Assembly (NCBI GenBank): GCA_028015205.1
Contig: JAPWFG010000026.1
Span: 2,046,001 to 2,110,000, forward strand
Origin: Mytilisepta virgata
Lineage: Eukaryota; Mollusca; Bivalvia; Mytilida; Mytilidae
Direction: 5' to 3'
DNA: 64,000 nucleotides
Within the stretch, counting starts at the first letter, position 1; every line of letters starts with the position of its first letter. The position numbers were made by a program, and so were the translations under genes. Positions 23,152 to 35,643 of the stretch are shown here, in pieces. The notes under the pieces are model-generated. The model was not told the origin of the DNA. It did not search any database and saw only the letters and a program-made list of their open reading frames with translations.

Positions 23152-24516
23152 CTGAGTTCCAATGAAAACGCAACACCAAGATTAACATAGATAAAATTTG
23201 TATGAAAAATAATGCTATGTCAACAATTTATATTTTGAAAATTTCATAACATCAACAACAAATCGATATCAGACTTGGAAAGTCAAGTTTGTCTTTTGTC
23301 ACTAAAATTTAAAGTTGAATGTACGACTATCACTTTACGAAATCCCATTTTCAATAGCGAATGTGTCCAAGTTGATCCCAAAGGTGCTCTATCGGGCTTA
23401 AATCTGAGAAAACGCTGGCCATGGAAGAGTCCGAACATTGTTTGCATTAAGAAAGGCAGTTGTGACACGAGCGGAATGAGCACGGGCATTATCCTGTTGG
23501 AAAATGTCAAGTTCCTGGTGTCTACGGAGGAACGGAATAACAGTAGGGCGTAGCACTTCATCAATGTAGCGTTGAGCTGTTAAATTCCCATTGATGACTA
23601 AAAGGGGAGTCCGATGATTCAATGATATGCCCCCCCCCCCTCCCCCCCATACCATAACGCTGCCGCCGCCCCAACGGTCGGTCTCTTGAACGCATGGATC
23701 AACATAACGCTCTCCTATTCGCCGCCAGACACGCGTTCGGCCGTCACTATGACGCAAGTGGAAACGTGACTCATCGGACCACAATACAGATAACCACTGC
23801 CTGTGTGCCCATCGCTGACGACGCTGACTCCATACAAGACGGTTTCGACGTCGCTAGGGCGTCAGCATGTTTCCGCGAAACGGCCGTCTTGCTCTTAGAC
23901 CGTTATGTCGAAGACGTTGTCGCATTGTATTCGCTCCAATTCGTCTGCCATGAACTCCTACTGTCTACCGTGAAGTTTGAACGGCAGTTCTGAATCGATC
24001 TCGTAGATGCTGTAGACGAATGTAGCGATCCTGTTGGGGCGTCGTCACTCGTTACCTCCCTGGACGTGGTCTGTCATTCAACGTACCAGTTTGTTGATTT
24101 CATTGGGCCAAACGTGTGATGGTTGAAGGTGAACACTGCATCCGACGAGCAATTTCACGCCGGGACATGCCTCCTTGAATCATGCCAAAACCTGATGTCG
24201 CTGGTTGTAGGAAGGCCTTGGCATATTCACATTGGTCAGGCGTAGATTAGAACACTTTTGATGGGATTTTCGAAGATGTTAGTACAGCTTAACAATTCGA
24301 CTTGTTTTGAAATTATTCATGCATGTCTTCGCACCAAAACGAATTGTCGTGCATTTGTAGGTGTTACCTATGGAAAGAAAGTTTAAAAACTCAGCGGTCC
24401 GTAAAATTGTCGAAGGATACTTTATTCCTTTTTAAACCATTAAATAATTGTTTCTAAGAGATATAAAATATTTTCAAAAAAATATTATAAAAAAGTGTTG
24501 CGTTTTCAATATATAT
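23152..24516 (-). mobile_element. Tc1/mariner-type transposon with decayed transposase
   Basis: Terminal inverted repeats share TGAAAACGCAACAC (23163-23176 and inverted at 24495-24508), flanked by TA repeats that fit TA target choice. The minus-strand transposase remnant (about 24230-23290) shows the DDE catalytic landmarks: WSDESRF (about 23785), FQQDNARAH (about 23495-23470) and, after a frameshift, SPIEHLWDQLGH (about 23390). A TAG near 23855 and the frameshift between the second Asp and the Glu inactivate it. Family members are cut-and-paste transposases of about 340 residues. The plus-strand frames here are shadows. Confidence 0.9.
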
Positions 24517-24519
24517 ATA

Positions 24520-25040
24520 TTGTAACTTGTTGAAATACACGTATCAAGTAATAAACGGAGAAAAAAAATATTCCTGGATATATTTTAAATTTGATAATGT
24601 GGAGAACGATAAAACATGTAAATATATCTAACATTTTATTTTACAGACATTTTTTGGTCGATAATAAAACGATCTTGATATAAGGGCATTGTATAAACAA
24701 CACCATCATGACCATCATACATGTATTATGTATATTTACTGAATCGACTTATTTATAGGTTCAGCACAAAAAATGATATAAATAGCTACCAATCGTAATG
24801 AGGATAAATTTAGAATTTCGGAAGTAGGGTGATGGTTGAATTGTTATAAGAATAAATATTTTGAATAGGACAATAATTATTAACCGGTTTGATGATTTCC
24901 GATGATACTCGGAATTTTCGCAGCATAATCAAATCTATATCTGCTTTCGTTCGCTTGCAGGTGCAAATTATATTTTGGTTAAAATAAACATTAATTTCCC
25001 CAATTAAAATTTCATGCTAGATCTCCTATAAATGTAGAGG
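24520..25040. other. No gene recognised
   Basis: AT-rich sequence following the Tc1 right end. No motifs or repeats recognised. Confidence 0.4.
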
Positions 25041-25074
25041 ACCATGTTTGTCTATGGGAAACCCCCAAGATTAT

Positions 25075-25445
25075 TTGGATCAAATAACAAAATAACTGGT
25101 GCACAATGGCAGTGTACAATGTAGATTCCCCGATAGGAGGATTTTCGGAAGGGCATGCCTAGTCCCCCCCCCCCCCACCCGCACTTTACATTACCATATT
25201 TTGGAGAAATAGCCAAGTTCATGTTGTCTGTGGAAAAAAAAACAAATAGTTCTGGTTAGAAATAAAATAGGTCATGAACAATGCCACTTTGTACTGACAA
25301 TTTTGTGAAAGTTTCAATAAAATTCATTCACTGGTGTAAGAGTAGTTTCGGTAAATACATGTAGGTGTGGACGGACAGACGGACGGACGAACGGAATCCC
25401 CCATTACTTTATATTCCCGCTTCGCTAACCGGGGGATATAATGAC
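25075..25445 (+). mobile_element. 3' end of a pearl/HINE-like element
   Basis: A (GGAC/ACGG)n microsatellite (about 25367-25392) is followed by a terminal hairpin-like segment with TTCCCGCTTCGCTAACCGGG and then GGATATAA. This is the same order of microsatellite and hairpin as at 53049-53131 and 29900-29989. The start is not defined. A run of C lies at 25165-25178. Confidence 0.45.
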
Positions 25446-25689
25446 AATAAAATTTGATAAAGTAACATAGAGTTACAGATAAAAAATTCGAACGTTTCCT
25501 CTCAACTTCAATGTTTCTTTACGATATCACTCTTAGAGGATACTTTTGTCAATTTTATAGCACTTATCTTCAAATAGAATCAGGCATTTTTATTTAATTA
25601 AATCCCAATATACGTATACTTAATAATTCTTAAGGAGAATTTTAGTCGTATCGAAGCCAATAATACACCAGTTAATTAATAATATGATA

Positions 25690-26540
25690 ATATTCATCCC
25701 ATTGTTTGCCTTACAAATTGGTTTGACTTAAACTGTGGTTTAAAACAAGGGTGTATACTGTACCCCATTTTATTCAATATTTACATTAATAGTCTAATTG
25801 ATGACATAAAACAATTGAATATTGGTATACTTTTAGATGACGAGTTTATTTCTGTACTTTTAAATGCAGATGATATGTCGTATTTGTAGCCGAAAATGAA
25901 AGTGTTTTACAAAAAAATTCTAGATACCCTTAATATTTGGTGTGATACAAATTATTTTAGTCGTTAATCTAGATGAGTATAACAAATCGTTCATTTTAGA
26001 CCAAATTCAGTAAATAGATCAGATTTTCAGTATGTGTTTAATAGTCATAAAATTGATATTGTTGAAAACTACTCATATTTAGGATTAGTTTTAAATGAAT
26101 TTTTGAATTATAATGAAACAACTAAAGCTGAGGCAAAATCTGATCAAAAGCAGATCACTTGGCTTATTGGTTGCAAAACGTAAAGCTAATGGTGGTTTTG
26201 ATTATTCTGTCTTTACTAAACTAATTGATACACTTGTAATGTCAGTACTACAATATGGCGACGCTATACTGGGCACCAGAAAATTTTCTTGTAAAAAATA
26301 GAACAATGAGATTTTATATAGGAGTAGGTAAATACACTCCAAATATATCACTTTATGGATATATGGGTTGGAAACCATGTAGTATTACTCAGTGGACATG
26401 CGTTTTTAAAACATGGTCAAGGTTTACAAAAATGTCTAATAACAGATTTAATAACTAGAGGCTCTCAGGAACATGTAATGCTCACCTGGATGTAACTTGT
26501 CCACCATGAGCAGGACTGAAATTTAAACAGTTAATGAGGC
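25690..26540 (+). pseudogene. LINE reverse transcriptase remnant
   Basis: Frames broken by stops read CGLKQGCILYPILFNIYINS (about 25735-25795), NADDMSYL (about 25865-25890, the YADD site), NYSYLGLVLN (about 26070) and later TRGSQEHVML. These are in the usual order for the palm and thumb of a non-LTR RT. Neither the endonuclease end nor the Cys/His end is visible. Confidence 0.75.
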
Positions 26541-26544
26541 TTGT

Positions 26545-26830
26545 TTTCCCATGGGGTGCTTGGTTAAACTAAGTTTGGTTGTGGTGGCAATCAGGGCCAA
26601 TATATGCTGAGGTAGGGATGAGCCGCTGGAATAGGTACCTTTTTCACGTTTCGTAATATATGATAAGGGTGTGCAATTGAGATGAAAATATGCGATAAGG
26701 ATAGGAATTACTGATGGGATTATGTGATAAGGTCAATATGTTGCATCTAAATAAAATATCATTCAGTCTGACAGTTTATGTATATAATCAATCATTGCAG
26801 TATAAATCAATAAAATGCTCCGCTGGGCGC
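26545..26830. other. Spacer left of the composite element
   Basis: No gene. Contains several ATATGATAAGGGTG-like strings similar to those at 31190-31290 on the other side of the composite element, so the element may have inserted into or duplicated a local repeat. Confidence 0.35.
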
Positions 26831-28779
26831 AGCTAGATACGACCGCAGATGTCGAACCCTGAATAGTTGGGGCAATTATGAACACAACATTCAAGCTTGA
26901 TACAATACTGAATTTGGATTGTGAATAAATATTTGACACAGCATAGGTTTCTGACACGGAATGAATGTTGTCTAAGAACTTAAAAATTTTTAATTTACCT
27001 ATTCAAACCATATCAGTATTATTTGTTTTTATAAATAAATCAGAAATAACCAATTTAAAATTTAAAATTGGGCACACATATCAATTTCTTGCTATTGCGC
27101 AATACTGTGCAATTGCAAATTTCTTCAAATATTTGACACATAATATGTTTCTGACACAGAATAACTGAAATCAAAGAACTTAGAATTGGTCATATGATTT
27201 CAATTTATATTCAATTTTTTGCTTCTTGTGCAATACAATATGCTGTGGAGAATTGCAACCCCCCCCCCAAAAAAAATAATAATTTACCCCCTTTTTTAGC
27301 TTTGTGCAATACACTATGAAGTTGCACATTGACCCCCCTCCCCCAAAAAAAAACAAAAAACAATAAAATTTATTGTAACCCCCCCTTTTTTTGCTAAAAA
27401 AAATTTGAAATTTTCTTTTTAATTTATGAAATACGAAATGAGAAAAAAATTGCCCCCTCCCCAATTTCTCATTACCCCCCCTAAATTTTGTTTTCAACCC
27501 CCCCCCCCCCCCCCCCATTTCTTTATACTTTGCAACCATAACAGCCCATTTAAATACACCATAACATATTAAAATAGATAAAATGCTCCGCTGGACGCAG
27601 CTAGATACGACCGCAGATGTCGAACCCTGAATAGTTGGGGCAATTATGAACACAACATTCAAGCTTGATACAATACTGAATTTGGATTGTGAATAAATAT
27701 TTGACACAGCATAGGTTTCTGACACAGAATGAATGTTGTCTAAGAACTTAAAAATTTTTAATTTACCTATTCAAACCATATCAGTATTATTTGTTTTTAT
27801 ATATAAATCAGAAATAACCGATTTAATATTTAAAATTGGGCACACATATCAATTTCTTGCTATTGCGCAATACTGTGCAATTGAAGATTTCTTGCTATTG
27901 CGCAATACTGTGCAACTGAAAATTTCTTGAAATATTTGACACATAATAGGTTTCTGACACAGAATAACTGAAATCAAAGAACTTAGAACTGGTCATATGA
28001 TTTCAATTTATATTCAATTTTTTGCTTCTTGTGCAATACAATATGCTTTGGAGAATTGCCCCCCCCAAAAAAAAATAATAATTTACCCCTTTTTTTAGCT
28101 TTTGTGCAATACACTATGAAGTTGCACATTGACCCCCCCCCCTCCCAAAAAAAAACCAAAAAACAATAAAATTTATCGTAACCCCCCCTTTTTTTGCTAA
28201 AAAAATTTTGAAATTTTCTATTTAATTTATGAAATATGAAATGAGAAAAAAATTGCCCCTCCCCAATTTCTCATTTACCCCCCCTAAATTTTGTTTTCAA
28301 CCCCCCCCCCCCATTTCTTTATACTTTGCAACCATAACAGCCCATTTAAATACACCATAACATATTAAAATAGAAAATGACATCATAGTCATGGATGGCA
28401 AATTTTAAATATACATAATTTAAAAGCAGTTTAGATGAGATAAACAAAAAAGCTTCATCAGCACATTTTATATTGGCAAATTTCCAATGAAGTTCATTAA
28501 ACTGGAGTTATTGGCAAATTTCCAATGGAATTTGTTAATAATAAAGTTTTGATAACAGGGCACACATATCAATTTCTTGCTATTGCACAATACTGTGCAA
28601 TTGAAAATTTCTTCAAATATTTGACACATAATAGGTTTCTGACACAGAATAACTGAAATCAAAGAACTTAGAATTGGCCATATGATTTGAATTTATATTC
28701 AATTTTTTGCTTCTTGTGCAATACAATATGCTGTGGAGAATTGCCCCCCCCCCAAAAAAAAATTATTTACCCCCTTTTT

Positions 28780-29575
28780 AGCTTTAATTTTGGACCACTT
28801 TTTGGACCAACTTGAAAACTGGGCCCATAATAAAAAAACTAAGTACATGTTTAGATTCAGCATATTAAAGAACCCCAAGAATTCAATTTTTGTTAAAATC
28901 AAACTAAGTTTAATTTTGGACTCTTTGGACCTTGATGTAGACCAATTTGAAAACGGGACCAAAAATTAAGAATCTAAATGCACGGTTAGATTCGGCATAT
29001 CAAAGAACCCAAATAGTTCAATTTTCGATGAAATCAAACAAAGTTTAATTTTGGACCCCGATTTGGACCAACTTGAAAACTTGGCCCATAATAAAAAAAC
29101 TAAGTACATGTTTAGATTCAGCATATCAAAGAACCCCAAGAATCAAATTTTTGTTAAAATCAAACTAATTTTAATTTTGGACCCTTTGGACCTTAATGTA
29201 GACCAATTTGAAAACGGGACCAAAAATTAAGAATGTAAATGCACGGTTAGATTCGGCATATCAAAGAACCCCAATAGTTCAATTGTCGATGAAATCAAAC
29301 AAAGTTTAATTTTGGACCCCGATTTGGACCAACTTGAAAACTGGGCCCATAATAAAAAAACTAAGTACATGTTTAGATTCAGCATATCACAGAACCCAAA
29401 GAATTCAATTTTTGTTAAAATCAAACTAAGTTTAATTTTGGACCCTTTGGACCTTAATGTAGACCAATTTGAAAACGGGACCAAAAATTAAGAATCTAAA
29501 TGCACGGTTAGATTCGGCATATCAAAGAACCCCAATAGTTCAATTTTTGATGAAATCAAACAAAGTTTAATTTTG
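28780..29575 (+). repeat. 261-bp tandem cassettes, first array
   Basis: The landmark CACGGTTAGATTCGGC falls at 28981, 29242 and 29503, so the period is 261 bp. Each unit is itself two related halves of ~130 bp: TTTAGATTCAGCATAT in one half and TTAGATTCGGCATAT in the other. Identical ~85-codon frames in each unit are repeat artefacts. Confidence 0.9.
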
Positions 29576-29879
29576 GACCCTTTTGGCCCCTAATTCCTAA
29601 ACTGTTGGGACCAAAACTCCCAAAAACAATCCCAACCTTCCTTTTGTGGTCATAAACCTTGTGTTAAAATTTCATAGATTTCTATTTACTTATACTAGAG
29701 TTATTGTGCAAAAACCAAGAAAAATGCTTATTTGGGCCCTTTTTTAGCCCCTAATTCCTAAACTATTGGGACCAAAACTCCCCAAAACAATCCCAACCTT
29801 CCTTTTGTGGTCATAAACCTTGTGTTTAAATTTCATAGATTTTTATTAACTTATACTAAAGTTATAGTGCGAAAACCAA

Positions 29880-29989
29880 ATGTCTTCGGACGACGACGCT
29901 GACGACGGACGACGCCGACGCCGACGACGACGACGACGACGACGCCAACGTCATACCAATATACGACCGCAAAAATTTTGCGGTCGTAT
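29880..29989 (+). repeat. (GAC)n microsatellite and 3' terminal hairpin 1
   Basis: GACGAC/GACGCC repeats (29889-29946) precede a 29-bp near-perfect palindrome (29961-29989) whose 14-nt arms read ATACGACCGCAAAA. The start of the hairpin repeats the 5' terminus of the element. Confidence 0.85.
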
Positions 29990-29997
29990 AAAAAGTA

Positions 29998-30730
29998 AGT
30001 ACATGTTTAGATTCAGCATATCAAAGAACCCCAAGAATTCAATTTTTGTTAAAATCAAACTAAGTTTAATTTTGGACCCTTTGGACCTTAATGTAGACCA
30101 ATTTGAAAACGGGACCAAAAATTAAGAATGTAAATGCACGGTTAGATTCGGCATATCAAAGAACCCCAATAGTTCAATTTTCGATGAAATCAAACAAAGT
30201 TTAATTTTGGACCCCGATTTGGACCAACTTGAAAACTGGGCCCATAATAAAAAAACTAAGTACATGTTTAGATTCAGCATATCAAAGAACCCCAAGAATT
30301 CAATTTTTGTTAAAATCAAACTAAGTTTAATTTTGGACCCTTTGGACCTTAATGTAGACCAATTTGAAAACGGGACCAAAAATTAAGAATCTAAATGCAC
30401 GGTTAGATACGGCATATCAAAGAACCCCAATAGTTCAATTTTCGATGAAATCAAACAAAGTTTAATTTTGGACCCCGATTTGGACCAACTTGAAAACTTG
30501 GCCCATAATAAAAAAACTAAGTACATGTTTAGATTCAGCATATCAAAGAACCCAAAGAATTCAATTTTTGTTAAAATCAAACTAAGTTTAATTTTGGACC
30601 CTTTGGACCTTAATGTAGACCAATTTGAAAACGGGACCAAAAATTAAGAATCTAAATGCACGGTTAGATTCGGCATATCAAAGAACCCCAATAGTTCAAT
30701 TTTCGATGAAATCAAACAAAGTTTAATTTT
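29998..30730 (+). repeat. 261-bp tandem cassettes, second array
   Basis: CACGGTTAGAT at 30137, 30398 and 30659 keeps the 261-bp period. The array restarts directly after hairpin 1, in mid-unit. Confidence 0.9.
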
Positions 30731-31044
30731 GGACCCTTTTGGCCCCTAATTCCTAAACTGTTGGGACCAAAACTCCAAAAATCAATCCCAACCTTCCTTT
30801 TGTGGTCATAAAACTTGTGTTTAAATTTCATAGATTTCTATTTACCTATACTAAAGTTATTGTGCAAAAACCAAGAAAAATGCTTATTTGGGCCCTTTTT
30901 TAGCTCCTAATTCCTAAACTGTTGGGACCAAAACTCCCAAAAACATTCCCAACCTTCCTTTTGTGGTCATAAACCTTGTGTTTAAATTTCATAGATTTCT
31001 ATTAACTTATACTAAAGTTATAGTGCGAAAACCAAATGTCTTCG

Positions 31045-31121
31045 GACGACGACGCCGACGACGGACGACGACGACGCCAACGTCATACCAATATACGACC
31101 GCAAAAATTTTGCGGTCGTAT
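31045..31121 (+). repeat. (GAC)n microsatellite and 3' terminal hairpin 2
   Basis: A shorter GACGAC run (31045-31078) and the same 29-bp palindrome at 31093-31121. It lies 1132 bp after hairpin 1, marking the end of the duplicated array plus 3' end. Confidence 0.85.
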
Positions 31122-31129
31122 AAAAACTG

Positions 31130-33290
31130 TTTTTCTTGAAAATAAAGAAGTTCTGTTCATTATAATCGTTTTGATCCAAATATATGAAAAGGTATACTTT
31201 TCGGCATAAATATGTGATTAGGTATACTTTTCTGCTAAAAATATGGGATAAGGTATACATTTTTGAGATTTTTAATATATGATAAGGGTGGGGGTCCTGG
31301 TGTGCCAGCTGCTCACCCCTACTAAAAAACATATTGAGTGACCCCCCCCCCCCCCCCCCCCCCCAGAGTGACTGATCCGGCTCCGATCAAATACAGCAAA
31401 CCTCGGAGCAATAACAGAAACAGTAATTAATATAACTGTCTTACCTTTGTCGTTGGTTGTTAAAATCTCAATTTGTGTAAAAAGTATTTACTTTTTCCAC
31501 GTGATAAAATGGAAATTCCCTTTTAAATCCAAGAAAATATTTTGATAATGTAACTTTTTAGGAGTGTTATTATGACAACAGTTACTGTCACCCATGAGAA
31601 AACACCCGATCCCGTGACTCATTTTTAAAATATTGCATAGGTCATCGATTAAGCAAAATTTAAATGCAATATGCCTGGTAAAATGATTCGGAGAAATAGA
31701 TCTATTAATAAGTCAAAAATTCCGGTTTAGATATATATAGAAAAAGCTCTCAATCGTAAAAATATACTATATTGTTCGATTATAACCGTACATAAATAAT
31801 ACCTACAAATGTCGAAAACCTACCCCAAAAAGTCACGATTACTAAATTTCCCCTTTAAATTAAAGTAATGTCTACAGCTTGTCTACTGGTATAAAATTCA
31901 AGACTTGCTTAGATAATATCCGATTTATAACTGATATTTTTTTAAATGTGTTCGCAATGGGAACCCACAAAGGTATACATGTACATGTGATCATGTATTT
32001 TTAAACAAAATTATCAGATAGTTAAAGAATTATACAAATTACACACATTTATTCTGCAGTTTATTCTGTAGGTCTTTTTTTTTGTTTTTGAGTAAATTGG
32101 TCAAGCTTATGCACAAAAAAAAACTGCATAAAATTTGTTTAAACTATATTACACTTGTGTTATGAAGTTTAAATATTTCCAAATCTGAAACAATAATTTA
32201 AAACCAGTTCGTTGCAAAGAAGATTCAAAGGCCTGAGTGCCAGGAAACGTTTTAAAAAATAATACAAGGACAAATGAAGGATTCTGTGTTAATTTGTTTG
32301 TAAGAATAAAGAATATAATTCCTATGCTTTATATGACAATCAACTCATCAAAAGCGGTAAGATTCTACCATACGTTAAAAATCTGAAACGACAGTTACTA
32401 GTTTCAGCCACTATAAATATAATTCGATTGAATTATGTTAAAATGTGAACGCTGTATTATAATATGCTGTTGGCGTGGCCAATGCACAGCAATATTAGCC
32501 CTCTCCAGAAACTCATTTCCGGTATCACGATTCCGACTCTAAAATTATAATTTGAAGGAAGTTATTTCCCTTACTTTACTTTTGGCGAACGAAACTTTTT
32601 CTAGCCTTAGTATATAGGGGGCGTCTTTACACCACAAACCACGATAATACCACAAACTAGATCGATAATAACACAAACCACCACAAACCATATCAAATTC
32701 AAAATAAATTCATACAAACTAGATGAAGTTTGTTTTATATTTATATAGGCAGCTTAAATTTAAATCTTTGAGAAACTTTTTTGCTTTTTAACTGTTTTAT
32801 GAACAAATAAAGTTTCAAAATGGCAGATGAACACAAATATTTTACCACAAACCAACACAAATTACATCAAAATTATATCTTTTTTAAACAAATTAGGCTC
32901 ATTTCAAGAGAATATATTCGAAGGGTTCAAATATGCCTGCCCCCATTAAACAAAGACTTTTCTGAATACCCATATGTAGAAAACGCATATGCTCCTATAG
33001 CGGTCGCTAAGCGAGATCTGGAAAAATTTCTGACGATCGGAACAGCCCCAGTCTCGAAAGGTTCTAAATACAGTCAAACCTGTCTATGAAGCTGTGTGTT
33101 TGTTTATTCCACATTGGCTAGAAGTATAGGGGAGGGTTGAGATCTCACAAAACATGCATTTGTGCACCTGTCCTAAGTCATAAACCTCTAGCCTTTGTTA
33201 GTCTTGTGTGTTTTTTTTTAATTTTTAGTTCATTTGTATATTTCGGAGTTAAGTGTGCCGTCCATTTTGCTGAACTAGTATGATTATTGT
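31130..33290. other. No firm gene; C run and CACAAACC repeats
   Basis: A run of 23 C lies at 31342-31364. 32630-32710 holds repeated CACAAACCAC-type strings. A plus-strand 89-codon frame at 32820-33089 has normal composition but no motif or splice context, so it is left uncalled. Confidence 0.35.
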
Positions 33291-33510
33291 TTAGGGGCCA
33301 GCTAAAGCCCGCCTCCGGGTGCGGGATTTTTTTGCAGCGTTGAAGACCCATTGGTAGAGCCGATTTCTGCTCTTTGGTCGGTTTGTTGTCTCCTTGACAT
33401 ATTCCTGTTTTCCATTCTCTATCCTATTAACTGTACCGAAATATATATGAATACGAGTTTCTGTGTTTAGTTGGTATCCCATCTTTGATACTGAAGTACA
33501 CATGTATCAT
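33291..33510 (-). repeat. Dispersed repeat tail (low confidence)
   Basis: The segment with CCTCCGGGTGCGGGA and TTTGTTGTCTCCTTGACATA resembles a common bivalve repeat that I recall, but no second copy is in this window to prove it. The open frame is not a gene that I recognise. Confidence 0.25.
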
Positions 33511-33514
33511 TCTC

Positions 33515-35640
33515 ACTGAAGGTCCTCAATTTTTAGTTTGTAAAGGTCGAGGTCGTCTTTACGTGATGGTCATTACTAAAGTTGTCCAATCATCAGTACT
33601 GATTTGTCAACATAGTTTTCAATAACCTTTGCCATTTGGCTAGTCTTGAAGCCCTGTGCAAAAGTTCGTTAATCTGTACAGGTTCTATATTTTTTGTAAT
33701 CACGTTTTTATTTAATATTCTCCATATTTTAGGTTGTTATTATTATTCTTTATTCAGTTTGTTTTAATTCGGTTCATTATTCTCTATTCCATAAACCCAA
33801 TCCAGGGCCTTATGACTATAAATAGTTTGAAAATCCCCCATTTTATACAAAAAGTGTTCTAAAAATAAAAATAGTGTAACAGAAAATGACTGCTCAAAAT
33901 GAATTCTACTTCTAATCTTCGTCTGTATTCGGTATTAAACAAATATAACATTTTCTCACGTGTATAATTTCCAAATGGGAATCAGCTTTTGATAAATATT
34001 TTGATCATATGATACTTGTAGCAACGACAGTAAAATATTTATGTGAACAATTTAAATTGAAAAATAGTATGGTTATTGTATAATTTGAATTTTTTTATAA
34101 AAATATTAATTGCTATAATTGAATTTTTCACAAAAATTTAAAAAAAAAATATCGTGCATATTTTACTACATATCCTATGCAAATTCTCATTGGCCGAGAA
34201 ATATTATATATACGTTGTCATTTCTAAATTTATCAAACTATTTTTAGTTACATATCATAGACACGAGTCTCAACAAAGTTCAAAATTTTCCGTTTCTTTA
34301 AGATAATTTAGAGATCAAAGCACTTGTTTCCCACTCATTTTCATCGAAAAAAAAAATTTCTTTTAAAAATGCAGTTAATGATAATTATAAGCGTCATGAA
34401 GGAAGTAAATTCTAATGAACGACGGTCGTCATATTTTTCAACACAGTCATAACAGCGGTGGGGTATGTGGGACACTAAAATGTAAAACGCCATTTACGAT
34501 CAACAAAAAAAAAAAAAAAAAAGAAATAAATAAAAAAAAAGATTTTCATTTACGTACGTTAGTTAATTCGGACAGAACACGGCGACAAAAACTCACGACA
34601 CAATGAAATAACCTAATGCCCCCCCGAGATTTTAAATTCTTCTACGTTGCTTTGTCATGTTTGTGTAGTTTCGCGACTGAATTTTCCAGTGGAACGTTTT
34701 AGTAAGACGTTATAAAAAATAATCTTGGTACTGATCGAGACTCATTAAATTAATATTAAGGAATTCATTAAATTGATAAATACATTGTATATAAACATTT
34801 GACTCAATCTTTTTATTGTATTTACGACAACATTGATTGGTAGAAATTTCTTCGGGATTCCTACATGTATTCATGGTAAAAAAAAATGTATTCAGTTCAT
34901 GAACCCACGGTCCATAAACACGTGTTCATAATCTTTCGTTAATTATCAACCGACCACCATATTATTGATAAATTTCTTACTTTGAATGAGGAAATAATCA
35001 CAACTTCACTACTGTACAATAAATCCGATATACTGGGCACCGATATCATTCGAACACGATTTAAATAGTGACTTAATAATAAAAAAAACTGCGTACGCAT
35101 TCATAGCATTGTAATGCGAAATATATATAGTTCAGGGGATTTCAACCTTAAAGTGACATGCAGGTTATTCATCAAAGTCAGTCAAGGATTTCACCAAGTT
35201 TTCCAACTTCTTTAAAAAGCTCAGTTGTATAAGAAAACTGATTTTTTTTTAAAAAAAAGTCAGTCACAGATTTTGTCAAATTCTTTAAATGGATTTACAA
35301 GCTAACAAAACTTTGTATAAGAAAACTTACATTGTTTTTTTTTTTTCATTTTGTAAAATTTGATAATACAAACGGGACTAGCTTTAACTTAATATGTTAT
35401 ATCATCAATAGATAATAAATGTCATATTGCTGCATGTTAAATATTAATGTGTTGAAATACAGTAAAAACTGTCTAGTTGATACATTTCTACAACTGGTCA
35501 TTTATACATGTACAGGTCTACCTTTATCAATGACCAGTTCCGGTTTTTCTGTATAAGACCTGTATAAATGTCACATGGAATTGTATTAAATAGACAATTT
35601 ATAATGTATTTTAAGTCATTGGTTAATAAAAGTATCATAC
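33515..35640. other. No gene recognised
   Basis: AT-rich sequence with A-runs (for example 34505-34530) and short chance frames. No repeats recognised besides simple sequence. Confidence 0.4.
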
Positions 35641-35643
35641 AAT

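Larger units (their letters stand above)
26837..31125 (+). mobile_element. Composite pearl/Helentron-like element with two 5' and two 3' termini
   Basis: The 5' terminus ATACGACCGCAGATGTCG occurs at 26837 and again at 27605, each opening a ~0.77-kb unit with C/A homopolymers and TATTGCGCAATA motifs; a partial third unit is at about 28560-28780. Then come 261-bp cassettes in two arrays (about 28780-29575 and 29998-30730). Each array is followed by a ~400-bp 3' region, a (GAC)n microsatellite, and a hairpin whose arms repeat the 5' end inverted (29961-29989 and 31093-31121). Short inverted ends, cassettes, microsatellite and 3' hairpin match non-autonomous Helentrons/pearl of bivalves. No Rep/helicase is present. 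Confidence 0.7.

Noticed and set aside
23694..23993. Plus-strand 99-codon gene
   Set aside because: It is the antisense shadow of the Tc1 transposase remnant.
27180..27725. 181-residue Gly-rich protein
   Set aside because: It reads through poly(C)/poly(A) tracts of a mobile element. The same frame fragments recur in the other copies.
29880..30125. Arg-rich protein
   Set aside because: It is a (GAC)n microsatellite read as codons, followed by cassette sequence.
28699..30640. Family of ~85-residue proteins
   Set aside because: Each frame is the 261-bp cassette read again and again on the minus strand. The frames end at unit borders and have no separate conservation.
32820..33089. 89-residue protein
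   Set aside because: There is no recognisable domain, repeat support or splice context. Chance cannot be excluded.
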